NCBI GenBank assembly: GCA_934501475.1
Contig: CAKSUL010000051.1
Location: 1-13,087 of the forward strand
DNA length: 13,087 bases
Reading direction: 5' to 3'
DNA from: an uncultured Roseovarius sp.
GTDB lineage: Bacteria > Pseudomonadota > Alphaproteobacteria > Rhodobacterales > Rhodobacteraceae
Translations under genes and position numbers: made by a program
Shown here: positions 1-8,707 of the stretch, in pieces
Position numbering within the stretch: the stretch's first letter is position 1
How the letters are laid out: each line of letters begins with the position of its first letter
The notes under the pieces: model-generated
The model's input: only the letters and a program-made list of their open reading frames with translations
Database searches by the model: none
Told to the model about the DNA's origin: nothing

Positions 1-1
1 G

Positions 2-916
2 CTGGGCCAGGGATTCTCGGTCAGCGCGGGGATCGTGTCGGCGCGCAACCGCGCGCTCAGCGGCACCTATGACGACTATATCCAGACCGATGCGGCGATC
101 AACCGGGGCAACTCGGGCGGGCCGCTGTTCAATATGGATGGGCAGGTCGTGGGCGTGAACACCGCCATCCTGTCGCCCAATGGCGGCTCGATCGGGATCG
201 GGTTCTCGATGGCGTCCAACGTGGTGTCGCGGGTGGTCGATCAGTTGCAGGAGTTCGGCGAGACGCGGCGCGGCTGGCTGGGTGTGCGCATTCAGGACGT
301 GACCGCGGACGTGGCCGAGGCGCTTGGCCTTGAAAAGGCCGCCGGCGCGCTGGTCACCGATGTGCCCGAAGGCCCTGCCTCCGAGGCGGGAATGCTGGCG
401 GGGGACGTGATCATGTCCTTTGACGGCAAGGACGTGGCGGACACGCGCGGTCTGGTGCGCCAGGTCGGCAACACCAAGGTCGGCAAGGCGGTCCGCGTGG
501 TGGTGTTCCGCGATGGCGGCACAAAGACGCTGAAGATCACCCTTGGCCGGCGTGAAGAGGCCGAAGGCGCGGTTCCCGCGGCGCAGCCCGGTGGCGACAC
601 GCCCGACATGCAAAGCGAGCAGGTGGTTCTGGGTCTGACGCTGAGCCCGGTCACCGATGAGCTGCGCGCGCAGCTGGATCTGGCCGAGGGCACCAAGGGT
701 CTGGTCGTGCGCGATGTCGACCCCGAGAGCGAAGCCTATGAAAAGGGCCTGCGCGCCGGTGATCTGATCACCGAGGCGGGTCAGCAAAAGCTGATCGCGG
801 TCACCGATCTGGAGGACCGCATCACCGAGGCCCGCGATGCGGGGCGCAAATCGCTGCTGTTGCTGGTGCGCCGCGCCGGTGAGCCGCGCTTTGTCGCGCT
901 GACGCTGGACAAGTAA
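2..916 (+). CDS. Do/HtrA-family periplasmic serine endopeptidase, C-terminal part (5' end outside window)
   Basis: The open frame enters from the left edge, so the start and the His and Asp of the catalytic triad lie outside the window; 304 codons are visible. The catalytic serine motif GNSGGP is clear, with Ser encoded at 113-115 (visible residue 38). Two PDZ domains follow. PDZ1 spans roughly residues 90-183, beginning at RRGWLGV and containing [17 protein letters not shown]2 spans roughly residues 207-304 and contains GLRAGDLI. A protease module plus two PDZ domains is the DegP/DegQ/MucD layout. Family members are exported and degrade or refold damaged envelope proteins. DegP and DegQ cannot be told apart here, so no symbol is given. 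The gene ends at TAA 914-916, just before a strong hairpin terminator. Identity as a Do-like protease is secure. Confidence 0.93.
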   Translation: MGQGFSVSAGIVSARNRALSGTYDDYIQTDAAINRGNSGGPLFNMDGQVVGVNTAILSPNGGSIGIGFSMASNVVSRVVDQLQEFGETRRGWLGVRIQDVTADVAEALGLEKAAGALVTDVPEGPASEAGMLAGDVIMSFDGKDVADTRGLVRQVGNTKVGKAVRVVVFRDGGTKTLKITLGRREEAEGAVPAAQPGGDTPDMQSEQVVLGLTLSPVTDELRAQLDLAEGTKGLVVRDVDPESEAYEKGLRAGDLITEAGQQKLIAVTDLEDRITEARDAGRKSLLLLVRRAGEPRFVALTLDK

Positions 917-946
917 CGCCCGGCAAACTCCGCAGGGGCAAACGAA

Positions 947-982
947 AAACGGCGCCGCATATCGCGGCGCCGTTTCCTTTTT
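947..982. terminator. Bidirectional intrinsic terminator between protease and BCCT genes
   Basis: A perfect 12-bp inverted repeat (arms 947-958 and 964-975, core ggcgccgc, 5-base loop atatc) is followed on the + strand by a pyrimidine-rich tract with five Ts (978-982). Read on the - strand, the same stem is followed by a run of five Ts and more pyrimidines. It lies between the convergent stop codons at 916 and 1017, so it can terminate the protease gene rightward and the transporter gene leftward. Confidence 0.85.
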
Positions 983-987
983 CTGTT

Positions 988-1010
988 GCCCCCCGCCGTG
1001 ATGGGGGGGC
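988..1010. repeat. Second G/C-only inverted repeat next to the transporter stop
   Basis: GCCCCCC at 988-994 can pair with GGGGGGC at 1004-1010, giving seven G:C pairs and a 9-base loop. It lies between the main terminator and the transporter stop at 1017-1019. No T-tract follows on either strand, so it is not a complete terminator alone. It could protect mRNA 3' ends or pause polymerase before the main hairpin. The role is inferred. Confidence 0.4.
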
Positions 1011-1016
1011 GCCGGA

Positions 1017-2843
1017 TCACTCGGCCGGCTGGGCAATCGTGGTGCCATGCTTGTCGCGCAGACCGTCGCGGTACAGCGCCTTGATCAGCGCCAGGCACAT
1101 CAGCCCCATCACCGCCGTGAACGGCAGCGCCCCGATGATCATCGCGTTTTTCAGCGCGTCCATCGGATTGTTCTCGCCTGCCGCCACGATCAGCGCGCCG
1201 ATCACCAGCGTCAGGATCAGACCCCAGATGATGCGATGCTTGATCCCGGTTTCCTGCGCGCCGCCTGACATGATCGTGTTCATCACCAGGATGCCCGAAT
1301 CCGCCGAGGTCACAAGGAAGGTCATGACCAGAACCACGCACATGACGGTGACCGCCGACAACAACCCGCCGTCGATCATGAAGGCCAGCGTCGCAAACAG
1401 CTTGTTCGTGTCCGACGCCGCCGAGATCGCGCCATTGGCCACCCCGCTCAGTTCAAGGTCCATCGCCGTGCCGCCCAGGATGGCCATCCATGCGAAACAC
1501 ACCAGCGCCGGCGCCAGAACGCAGCCGATGATGAATTCGCGCACGCTGCGCCCGCGCGAGATGCGCGCCAGGAACAGCCCCACGAAGGGCGAGAACGCGA
1601 TCCACCAGGCCCAGTAGAACGTCGTCCAGGCCGATTGCCAGCCGAACTGACGCCCGGCGTTGCCCGCCGCATAGACGGCCGCCAGCGTGGTGTCGTCCAG
1701 CTCGGTCGCCGCGCCCTCAAGACCGGATTTGAACCCCTCGAAGCTGCCCCAGGGGTTGGTGGCCGCGGCCATCAGGTCCGATGCCATCGGTCTGGCCACT
1801 TCGGGTAATCCGGCGGCAAAGGCCTTGGCCCCTTGCGGCCCATACGCGCCAAAGCTGATCTGCGCGAAATGCATGATGTAATCCACCAGTGCGGAAAAAT
1901 AGGTGGTCATCGCGAACATGAACGAGCCGAAGATCACGAAGGTCAGCAGCAGAACCAGTGACAGCACCAGATTGAGGTTCGAGAGGTATTTCACCCCGCG
2001 CCCCACACCCGACACCGCCGACAGCACCGACATGCCCATGATCGTCACCAGCGCCGCGATCAGACCCACCTTGCCCGGTGCGGGCAGGTCGCCATCCATG
2101 TTCATCATCCACTCCATGCCGGTGATCGCATAGACCCCGTCCACGAACTGACTGACGCCAAAGCCGATGGTGACCGACACGCCCAGGATCGTCGCCACGA
2201 CCCCCAGAACATCGACCACATGGCCCAGAACCCCGTTCATCAGCCGGCCAAACAGCGGCGTGAGCGCCGAGCGGATGGTCAGCGGCATGTCGCGGGTATA
2301 GGCGTAATAGGCCAGGCACAGACCGGTCACGACATAGATCGACCAGGCATGAAACCCGTAATGCGCATAGGTATAGCGATAGGCCGATTGCACCGCTTCG
2401 GGTGTGCTGGGCGCGACCTCGCCCGAGACGGTCAGCGGGTTCGATCCCCACAGGCCCATCGGCTCGGCGGTGGCGAACACCATCAGGCCCACGCCCAGAC
2501 CGGCCCCGAACATCATCGCGGACCATGAGAAATTCGAGAATTCGGGGCGCTCGCCGGCAGTGCCCATGACCCGGCGCCCGGTCGAGGGCAGGATTGCGAT
2601 GATCAGCAGGAAAAAGGCGAAAAACCCGGTGATGTAGATGTAGAATTGATTGAAAATGGACAGCAGCTGGCTGTTCAGGCTGCCCAATGTGCCATTGGCA
2701 TTGGCCGGGTAGATCAGCGCCCACAGCACCAGGGCGACCATGATCCCCTTGCTGATCAGCGCGATGGGCAGGCTGTTGTCGTGGTAAAAGCCGCCATCCT
2801 GCGTCCTGATATCAAGGTCTGTAAAGGGTGGTTTTATACTCAT
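1017..2843 (-). CDS. BCCT-family transporter (betaine/choline/carnitine/DMSP type)
   Basis: This 608-residue inner-membrane protein belongs to the betaine-carnitine-choline transporter family, which imports quaternary ammonium or sulfonium osmolytes, usually coupled to Na+ or H+. Family signatures are a glycine-rich stretch AGLGVGL followed by ATAEP (residues 114-127), the TM4-like HYGFHAWSIYVVTGL (161-175), and the TM8-like TTFYWAWWIAFSPFVG ending in ARISRGRSVREF (407-437). About twelve hydrophobic segments are visible. Against the BetP substrate box as I recall it (W189, W194, Y197, W374, W377), this protein has Y162, W167, Y170, W414 and F417. The loop at about 325-405 is roughly 40-45 residues longer than usual, which explains the length. 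The start gives an N-terminus (MSIKPPFTDLDI) that looks typical, but only a weak ribosome site precedes it. Substrate is not determinable; a compatible solute or DMSP is plausible for a marine relative. The gene stands alone, convergent with the protease and divergent from the aminotransferase. Confidence 0.93.
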   Translation of the reverse strand: MSIKPPFTDLDIRTQDGGFYHDNSLPIALISKGIMVALVLWALIYPANANGTLGSLNSQLLSIFNQFYIYITGFFAFFLLIIAILPSTGRRVMGTAGERPEFSNFSWSAMMFGAGLGVGLMVFATAEPMGLWGSNPLTVSGEVAPSTPEAVQSAYRYTYAHYGFHAWSIYVVTGLCLAYYAYTRDMPLTIRSALTPLFGRLMNGVLGHVVDVLGVVATILGVSVTIGFGVSQFVDGVYAITGMEWMMNMDGDLPAPGKVGLIAALVTIMGMSVLSAVSGVGRGVKYLSNLNLVLSLVLLLTFVIFGSFMFAMTTYFSALVDYIMHFAQISFGAYGPQGAKAFAAGLPEVARPMASDLMAAATNPWGSFEGFKSGLEGAATELDDTTLAAVYAAGNAGRQFGWQSAWTTFYWAWWIAFSPFVGLFLARISRGRSVREFIIGCVLAPALVCFAWMAILGGTAMDLELSGVANGAISAASDTNKLFATLAFMIDGGLLSAVTVMCVVLVMTFLVTSADSGILVMNTIMSGGAQETGIKHRIIWGLILTLVIGALIVAAGENNPMDALKNAMIIGALPFTAVMGLMCLALIKALYRDGLRDKHGTTIAQPAE

Positions 2844-3126
2844 TCTGACTATCCCAGTTGTGTTTCACGGCCGGGCGGGCATGTGATCCGTTGCGCGGCG
2901 CTGCGCAGATGGCTTCTGTGGCCTGACTTTTCCGCTCCCGGTTTTTCACTCTCACATGACGGGAGTGCGACAAAGCAGCGCGATTCCGGCATGATCTGCG
3001 CCAATTGCGACCTTGCGCTGCACATATCCGCGCATGATCCGGCATGGTGCTGCGTCCGGCGCGTTGCCCCGGCGCGCGCCCCGAGGGCATCAGCGCCCTT
3101 GACCCTCGCGCCAAAGGCGGGTTTTG
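2844..3126. other. Divergent intergenic region, presumed promoters for both neighbours
   Basis: These 283 bases separate the divergent transporter and aminotransferase genes and contain no convincing gene. They should hold both promoters, but I could not pick a persuasive -35/-10 pair for either. Visible features are a gapped inverted repeat, CACTC/GAGTG near 2950-2970, and a short hairpin, AGGGC/GCCCT near 3083-3098, just before the aminotransferase ribosome site. Two TGATCC hexamers (2884-2889 and 3035-3040) lack a TAAG at the spacing seen upstream of the photolyase. Confidence 0.5.
3113..3121 (+). promoter_or_regulatory. Ribosome binding site that sets the aminotransferase start
   Basis: AAAGGCGGG lies 5 bases before ATG 3127 and 14 bases before ATG 3136. 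The spacing favours 3127 over the downstream ATG and over TTG 3124. Confidence 0.55.
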
Positions 3127-4356
3127 ATGCGCGCCATGACACTGGATATTGAATATGTCCGGGCCCAGTTCCCGGCTTTCGATGAACCCACCCTCAGGGG
3201 GCAGGCGTTTTTCGAGAATGCGGGCGGGTCCTATACCTGTGCGCCGGTCATTGACCGGCTGACCCGCTTTTATCATCAGCGCAAGGTGCAGCCCTATGCG
3301 CCCTATGCCGCCAGCCGCCTTGCCGGCGAGGAAATGGATGAGGCGCGCACGCGCATCGCGGCGATGCTGGGCGTGGCCACGGATGAGCTCAGCTTCGGGC
3401 CGTCAACCACGCAGAACACCTATGTTCTGGCCCGCGCCTTTGCCGGGTGGATGCGCCCCGGCGATGCCATCGTCGTGACCAATCAGGACCATGAGGCCAA
3501 TACCGGCCCGTGGCGGCGTCTGGCCGATGAGGGATTCGAGATCCGCGAATGGAAGATCGACCCCGAGACCGGCCATCTCGACCCCGAGGATCTGGAAAAC
3601 CTGCTGGATGAGCGGGTGAGGCTGGTGTGTTTTCCGCATTGCTCGAACGTGGTGGGGCAGGTCAATCCGGTGGTCGAGATCACCGCGCTGGCCCATGCCG
3701 CGGGCGCGTTCGTCTGTGTGGACGGGGTCAGCTATGCGCCGCATGGCTTTGTGAATGTCGGGCTGATGGGGCCGGATATCTATCTGTTTTCGGCCTACAA
3801 GACCTATGGCCCGCATCAGGGCATCATGGTCATCCGGCGCGATCTGGGCATGCAACTGCCCAATCAGGGGCATTATTTCAACGCCGACACGCTATACAAA
3901 CGCTTTACTCCCGCCGGGCCGGATCACGCCCAGATCGCCGCCTGCGCCGGCATGGCCGATTACATGGACGCGCTGGCGGATCATCACGCCATCACCGGCC
4001 CTGCGGCCGAGCGTGCCACCGGCGTGCATGACCTGATGCGCGCGCATGAGGCGGCGCTGTTGCAGCCGCTTCTGGATCATCTCAAGGATCGCAATTCGGT
4101 GCGCCTGCTGGGCCCCGGCAGCGCCGAGGGGCGCGCGCCCACCGTGGCCCTGGCCCTCAACCGCCCCGGCGAAGAGGCCGCGCGCGACCTGGCCAAGAGG
4201 GGCATCATGGCGGGGGGCGGCGATTTCTATGCGGTGCGCGCGCTCAGCGCGATGGGCGTCGATCCCGATCAGGGGGTTCTGCGGCTCAGTTTCACGCATT
4301 ACACCAGCCGCGCCGAGATGGATCAGCTATTGACGGCGCTTGACGATATTCTTTGA
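3127..4356 (+). CDS. Class V aminotransferase-fold PLP enzyme, cysteine-desulfurase-like (VC1184-type)
   Basis: The protein is about 409 residues and has the SufS/CsdA-like fold-type I PLP pattern. Numbered from ATG 3127, the motifs are FGPSTTQNTY (90-99), the PLP-stacking His in DHEAN (122), the ring-nitrogen Asp in CVDGVSY (199), and the Schiff-base Lys in SAYKTYGPHQG (225). The opening FENAGGSYT and the overall arrangement resemble the cysteine desulfurase-like VC1184 subfamily. At the place where SufS-type enzymes carry the persulfide cysteine, this protein reads IMAGGGDFYAVR (360-371), with glycines and no cysteine. It may therefore not be a conventional desulfurase, and the substrate is unknown. 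ATG 3127 is preferred on ribosome-site spacing; ATG 3136 (MTLDIEYV) remains possible. The stop codon TGA 4354-4356 forms part of the -35 element of the next gene's promoter. The gene is separated from phrB by 48 bases. Confidence 0.85.
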   Translation: MRAMTLDIEYVRAQFPAFDEPTLRGQAFFENAGGSYTCAPVIDRLTRFYHQRKVQPYAPYAASRLAGEEMDEARTRIAAMLGVATDELSFGPSTTQNTYVLARAFAGWMRPGDAIVVTNQDHEANTGPWRRLADEGFEIREWKIDPETGHLDPEDLENLLDERVRLVCFPHCSNVVGQVNPVVEITALAHAAGAFVCVDGVSYAPHGFVNVGLMGPDIYLFSAYKTYGPHQGIMVIRRDLGMQLPNQGHYFNADTLYKRFTPAGPDHAQIAACAGMADYMDALADHHAITGPAAERATGVHDLMRAHEAALLQPLLDHLKDRNSVRLLGPGSAEGRAPTVALALNRPGEEAARDLAKRGIMAGGGDFYAVRALSAMGVDPDQGVLRLSFTHYTSRAEMDQLLTALDDIL

Positions 4357-4383
4357 TCCATGCCCCTATGGCGCGCGTAAGTC
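4354..4383 (+). promoter_or_regulatory. RpoE (SigmaE/ChrR-type ECF) promoter driving the phr-cfa-trgAB unit
   Basis: TGATCC at 4354-4359 is followed after exactly 18 bases by TAAG at 4378-4381. This matches, from memory, the -35 TGATCC and -10 TAAGA consensus of the Rhodobacter sphaeroides RpoE-ChrR singlet-oxygen regulon. That regulon includes a photolyase and a neighbouring CFA synthase. Transcription would begin near 4388-4390, leaving a leader of about 15 bases before ATG 4405. The -35 overlaps the stop codon of the upstream aminotransferase gene. None of the other TGATCC copies in noncoding DNA that I checked has TAAG at this distance. Confidence 0.75.
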
Positions 4384-4404
4384 CTGACAGAATTGGGGCA
4401 GGCT

Positions 4405-5826
4405 ATGATCAAGGATAAACCGACACTTCTGTGGCTGCGCCGCGATCTGCGTCTGGGCGATCATCCGGCGTTGACGGCGGCGATTGCGCAAGGGGGTCCG
4501 GTGATCCCGGTCTTCATCCGCGATGCGCAGGTCGATGCCCTTGGGGCGGCGGCGAAATTCCGGTTGGGCTTGGCGATTGACGCGCTGGCGGCGCGTTTGC
4601 AGGACATGGGCAGCCGGCTGATCCTGCGCTCGGGCGACGCGCTTGGGGTGTTGCAGGCGCTGGTCGCCGAGACGGGGGCAGGGGCGCTGCATTGGTCGCG
4701 CGCCTATGACCCCGAGTCGATTGCGCGCGACACGTCGATCAAGGCCGCGCTGGCGCGCGCCGGGGTCGAGGTGCACAGCCATCCCGGCCATCTGCTGTTC
4801 GAGCCATGGACGGTGCAGACCAAGACCGGCGGGTATTACCGGGTCTACACACCGATGTGGCGCGCGGTGAAGGACCGTCCCGTCGCCCCCCCGCTGCCCG
4901 CACCCCCGGTGATCCCCGCGCCGGATGACTGGCCGCGCAGCGATGCCTTGCCGGACTGGGCGATGGGGCGCGCGATGAACCGGGGCGCCGATATTGTCGC
5001 GCGTTGGCAGCGCGTCGGAGAGGACGCCGCGCAGGAGCGGCTGGCGGCGTTCACCCATGGCGCGATCAACACCTATCACGACGCGCGCGACCTGCCATGC
5101 GTGGATGGCACATCGGGCCTGTCGGAAAATCTTGCCGTGGGCGAGATATCCCCGCGCCAGTGCTGGCACGCGGGGCTGCGCGCGCGGCACGAGGGGGCAC
5201 AGGGCAGCGAAACCTGGCTGAAAGAGCTGGTCTGGCGCGAATTTGCCTATCACCTGATGTTTCACAGCCCCCATATCCTGACCGACAACTGGCGCCCCGA
5301 ATGGGACGCCTTTCCCTGGCGCAGCGACACGGATCATCCCGATGTGATCGCGTGGAAACAGGGGCGCACCGGCGTGCCCTTTGTCGATGCCGCCATGCGC
5401 GAGATGTATGTGACCGGCAAGATGCATAACCGCGGGCGGATGATCGTGGCCTCGTTCCTGACCAAGCACCTGATGACCGACTGGCGCATCGGCATGGCGT
5501 GGTTCGCGGATTGCCTGACCGATTGGGACCCGGCCAGCAACGCCATGGGCTGGCAATGGGCCGCGGGGTCGGGGCCGGACGCAACGCCCTATTTCCGTAT
5601 CTTCAACCCCGAAACCCAGCTTGCCAAATTCGACGCTGATGGCGGCTATCCCCGGCGCTGGATCGCCGAGGGGCAGGCGCGCGCGCCCGCTACCGCGCTG
5701 TCGTTCTTTGAGGCGATTCCGCGCTCATGGGGGCTGGACCCCGATGATCGCTACCCGGCGCCGATCATCGCCCTGACGGCGGGGCGCGCCCGCGCGCTGG
5801 ACGCCTATTCAGGCTACAAGGGCTGA
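4405..5826 (+). CDS. phrB: Deoxyribodipyrimidine photolyase (class I cryptochrome/photolyase family)
   Basis: This 473-residue flavoenzyme uses blue or near-UV light to split cyclobutane pyrimidine dimers. The N-terminal antenna domain opens with LLWLRRDLRLGDHPAL (8-23). The FAD-binding half carries WLKELVWREFAYHL (271-284), GRTGVPFVDAAMREM (320-334), MHNRGRM (340-346) and GWQWAAGSGPDATPYFRIFNP (382-402). By alignment to E. coli PhrB from memory, the electron-transfer Trp triad maps to W305, W360 and W383. The active-site residues E274, M345 and N378 map to E279, M346 and N379, so the enzyme should be active as a CPD photolyase. ATG 4405 is preferred over TTG 4393 because the predicted transcript would leave TTG almost no leader. 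Only a modest G-rich ribosome site (4395-4402) is seen. It is the first gene of the putative stress operon, and its stop is 2 bases before the cfa start. Confidence 0.95.
   Translation: MIKDKPTLLWLRRDLRLGDHPALTAAIAQGGPVIPVFIRDAQVDALGAAAKFRLGLAIDALAARLQDMGSRLILRSGDALGVLQALVAETGAGALHWSRAYDPESIARDTSIKAALARAGVEVHSHPGHLLFEPWTVQTKTGGYYRVYTPMWRAVKDRPVAPPLPAPPVIPAPDDWPRSDALPDWAMGRAMNRGADIVARWQRVGEDAAQERLAAFTHGAINTYHDARDLPCVDGTSGLSENLAVGEISPRQCWHAGLRARHEGAQGSETWLKELVWREFAYHLMFHSPHILTDNWRPEWDAFPWRSDTDHPDVIAWKQGRTGVPFVDAAMREMYVTGKMHNRGRMIVASFLTKHLMTDWRIGMAWFADCLTDWDPASNAMGWQWAAGSGPDATPYFRIFNPETQLAKFDADGGYPRRWIAEGQARAPATALSFFEAIPRSWGLDPDDRYPAPIIALTAGRARALDAYSGYKG
5818..5822 (+). promoter_or_regulatory. 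Ribosome binding site inside the end of phrB that supports the cfa start
   Basis: AAGGG lies in the last codons of phrB, 6 bases before ATG 5829. This supports the upstream start over the in-frame ATG at 5868, which has only a weak purine stretch before it. Confidence 0.45.
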
Positions 5827-5828
5827 GA

Positions 5829-7073
5829 ATGCAGCGCGAAAAGACAGAGTTTCAGAAAGACACGCCCATGATCCTGACCCAGACCGATGGCCAGAAAAAT
5901 CTGCCCCGCTATTTCGCCCGCGTGTTCGAGACCGCGTGCAAGGTCCGCCATGGCCGGCTGGATTTCGTGCTGCCCGACGGGCGCATCTTTCGCGCCCAGG
6001 GCGGCGCGCCCGGCCCCGCGGCCACGTTGCATCTGCACAACCCCGACATCTTCGCGCGCCTGCTGCGCGAGGGCGATCTGGGCTTTTGCGAGGCCTATCT
6101 CGATCAATGGTGGAGCAGCCCGGACCTTCAGGCGCTGATGGATTTCGTTCATGCCGACAATGATGAGATCTATGACGGCTTTCCGGGCATGGCGCTGGTG
6201 CGCGCCTATGAGAACCTGCGCCACCGCATGAACGGCAATTCCCGCCGACAGGCGCGCCGCAACATCAGCTATCACTATGATCTGGGCAATGATTTCTATG
6301 GTCTGTGGCTGGCTGACAGCATGACCTATTCCAGCGCCCTGTTTCAGAGCGGAGATGAAAGCCTCGAGGCCGCGCAGCGCGCCAAATACGCCTCGCTGGT
6401 GGATCAGATGGGCGTGGGGCCGGGGGATCACGTGCTGGAAATCGGCTGTGGCTGGGGCGGGTTTGCCGAATATGCCGCGCGCGAACGCGGCCTGCGCGTC
6501 ACCGGCCTGACCATCAGCGCCGAGCAACTGAGCTATGCGCAGGACCGGATCGCGCGCGCCGGGCTGGGCGATATGGTCGAGCTGAAGTTGCAGGATTACC
6601 GCGATGAGCGCGGCACATATGACGGCATCGCCAGCATCGAGATGTTCGAGGCGGTCGGTGAAAAATACTGGCCGATCTATTTCAACACCCTGCGCGAACG
6701 GCTGCGCCCCGGCGCGAATGCGACGTTGCAGATCATCACCGTGCAGGACAAACGCTGGGAGACATATCGAAAAGGCGTTGATTTCATACAGAAATATATC
6801 TTTCCCGGTGGCATGTTGCCCAGCCCCTCGGCCCTGCAGCGCGAAGTGCAGCGCGCCGGTCTGCGCATCCATCATTCGATCGAATTCGCCGACAGCTACA
6901 GCCAGACGCTGCGCCGCTGGCATGACAGGTTCAACCGCGAATGGGACCGCGTGGCGGATCTGGGATTTGACGATCGCTTCCGGCGGATGTGGAATTTCTA
7001 TCTCACCTCTTGCGCGGGGGCGTTTCAGGGGGGAAACTGTGACGTGACGCAGATCACCATCACAAGGCCCTGA
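5829..7073 (+). CDS. cfa: CFA synthase-family phospholipid acyl-chain methyltransferase
   Basis: This 414-residue SAM-dependent enzyme belongs to the cyclopropane-fatty-acyl-phospholipid synthase family, which methylates double bonds of membrane phospholipid chains. The motifs are YHYDLGNDFY (148-157), SAM-binding VLEIGCGWGGFAEYAA (202-217), SIEMFEAVGEKYW (269-281), KYIFPGGMLPS (322-332) and YLTSCAGAFQ with Cys395 (391-400). Compared with E. coli Cfa from memory, the bicarbonate ligands Cys139 and His266 correspond to Ser169 and Gln301, while Glu239 is kept as Glu274. The sequence therefore sits in the plant-like/alphaproteobacterial branch. Some members of that branch make true cyclopropanes, whereas R. 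sphaeroides methylases make methyl-branched unsaturated chains, precursors of furan fatty acids. The product is thus uncertain. The gene begins 2 bases after phrB and ends 4 bases before trgA. The phr-cfa adjacency and upstream promoter match the SigmaE regulon of R. sphaeroides. Confidence 0.92.
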   Translation: MQREKTEFQKDTPMILTQTDGQKNLPRYFARVFETACKVRHGRLDFVLPDGRIFRAQGGAPGPAATLHLHNPDIFARLLREGDLGFCEAYLDQWWSSPDLQALMDFVHADNDEIYDGFPGMALVRAYENLRHRMNGNSRRQARRNISYHYDLGNDFYGLWLADSMTYSSALFQSGDESLEAAQRAKYASLVDQMGVGPGDHVLEIGCGWGGFAEYAARERGLRVTGLTISAEQLSYAQDRIARAGLGDMVELKLQDYRDERGTYDGIASIEMFEAVGEKYWPIYFNTLRERLRPGANATLQIITVQDKRWETYRKGVDFIQKYIFPGGMLPSPSALQREVQRAGLRIHHSIEFADSYSQTLRRWHDRFNREWDRVADLGFDDRFRRMWNFYLTSCAGAFQGGNCDVTQITITRP

Positions 7074-7077
7074 TCCC

Positions 7078-7536
7078 ATGCCAGTCACCGACAGAATGCC
7101 GACCACCGCGCGCCTTGTGGCGGCGCTTTGCCTTGCGGCCCTGGGTTGGGTCGCCTCGGAGATGATCCGCGATATCATGCCGCCCCATACCGGGTTCGGC
7201 TGGTTCAACGTGGTCAATGTGGTCCTGGGTGCGCTGTGCGGCTGGTACGTGATCGGCACGCGGGTGGGGCGGGGCTATGTGGATGCGGTCAGCATCGGGC
7301 TGACCGGGGCGGTGGCGCTGGTGGTGTGGGGGCTGTTCGCCCAAAGCCTCAATGAAATGCTGCGTCAGGCGCTGATGAAGAAATACGAAGGCCCGGTCGA
7401 GGCGATTGTCGGGATTTTCAACAACGCGATGGAATTCGGACAATTCCTGCTGGACGCGCCGCTGATCATCACGCTGATTCTGGGCGGGATCGCGGCTGGC
7501 CTGCTCAGCGAATTTGCGGCGCGGCGCTGGACCTGA
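7078..7536 (+). CDS. trgA: TrgA-family tellurite-resistance membrane protein
   Basis: This small 152-residue inner-membrane protein has four hydrophobic segments, at about residues 10-30, 43-60, 70-93 and 124-146. The hydrophilic stretch LRQALMKKYEGPVEAIVG lies between segments 3 and 4. The sequence and the position directly before a trgB-like Nudix gene and cysK match the trgAB-cysK locus, which was described from high-level tellurite resistance work in Rhodobacter sphaeroides. The biochemical activity of TrgA is not known to me, and no catalytic motif is visible. AAGG at 7064-7067 can serve as ribosome site for ATG 7078, which lies 4 bases after the cfa stop; trgB starts 4 bases after its own stop. 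Tight spacing implies one mRNA with phrB and cfa. ATG 7093 is an alternative start that would shorten the N-terminus by five residues. Confidence 0.85.
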   Translation: MPVTDRMPTTARLVAALCLAALGWVASEMIRDIMPPHTGFGWFNVVNVVLGALCGWYVIGTRVGRGYVDAVSIGLTGAVALVVWGLFAQSLNEMLRQALMKKYEGPVEAIVGIFNNAMEFGQFLLDAPLIITLILGGIAAGLLSEFAARRWT

Positions 7537-7540
7537 ATAC

Positions 7541-8661
<1,121 letters not shown>

Positions 8662-8665
<4 letters not shown>

Positions 8666-8690
8666 GTTTCCACATGTCAGCGCCTAAACC
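8662..8690 (+). promoter_or_regulatory. Possible weak Sigma70-type promoter before cysK
   Basis: TTGAGT (8662-8667) and TAAACC (8685-8690) are separated by 17 bases in the only sizeable gap of the operon. The -10 is poor (three of six consensus bases), so this is a candidate only. If real, it would let cysK be expressed without the stress promoter, as expected for a housekeeping biosynthetic enzyme. Confidence 0.22.
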
Positions 8691-8707
8691 GGGGGCATCA
8701 TTTCAGC

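Noticed and set aside
2884..3040. TGATCC at 2884-2889 and 3035-3040 as RpoE-type promoters for the aminotransferase
   Set aside because: Neither has a TAAG-like element at about 18 bases; GATGGC and GCGCGT are found instead.
2812..3276. Open frames on both strands across the divergent intergenic region
   Set aside because: They overlap the 5' ends of well-supported genes, have no ribosome sites of note and encode no recognisable domain.
4366..5556. 396-codon open frame on the - strand across phrB
   Set aside because: It lies wholly opposite a photolyase with complete motifs. Its translation is rich in Arg, His, Pro and Gln with no recognisable domain, as expected of an antisense shadow in GC-rich DNA.
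7071..7076. TGATCC at the cfa/trgA junction as a second RpoE-type promoter
   Set aside because: The sequence 18 bases downstream is AATGCC, not TAAG, and the position within trgA would be wrong for a trgA leader.
5814..7259. 481-codon open frame on the - strand across cfa and trgA
   Set aside because: It is antisense to a well-supported methyltransferase gene and ends inside trgA. The composition is shadow-like and no family motif is visible.
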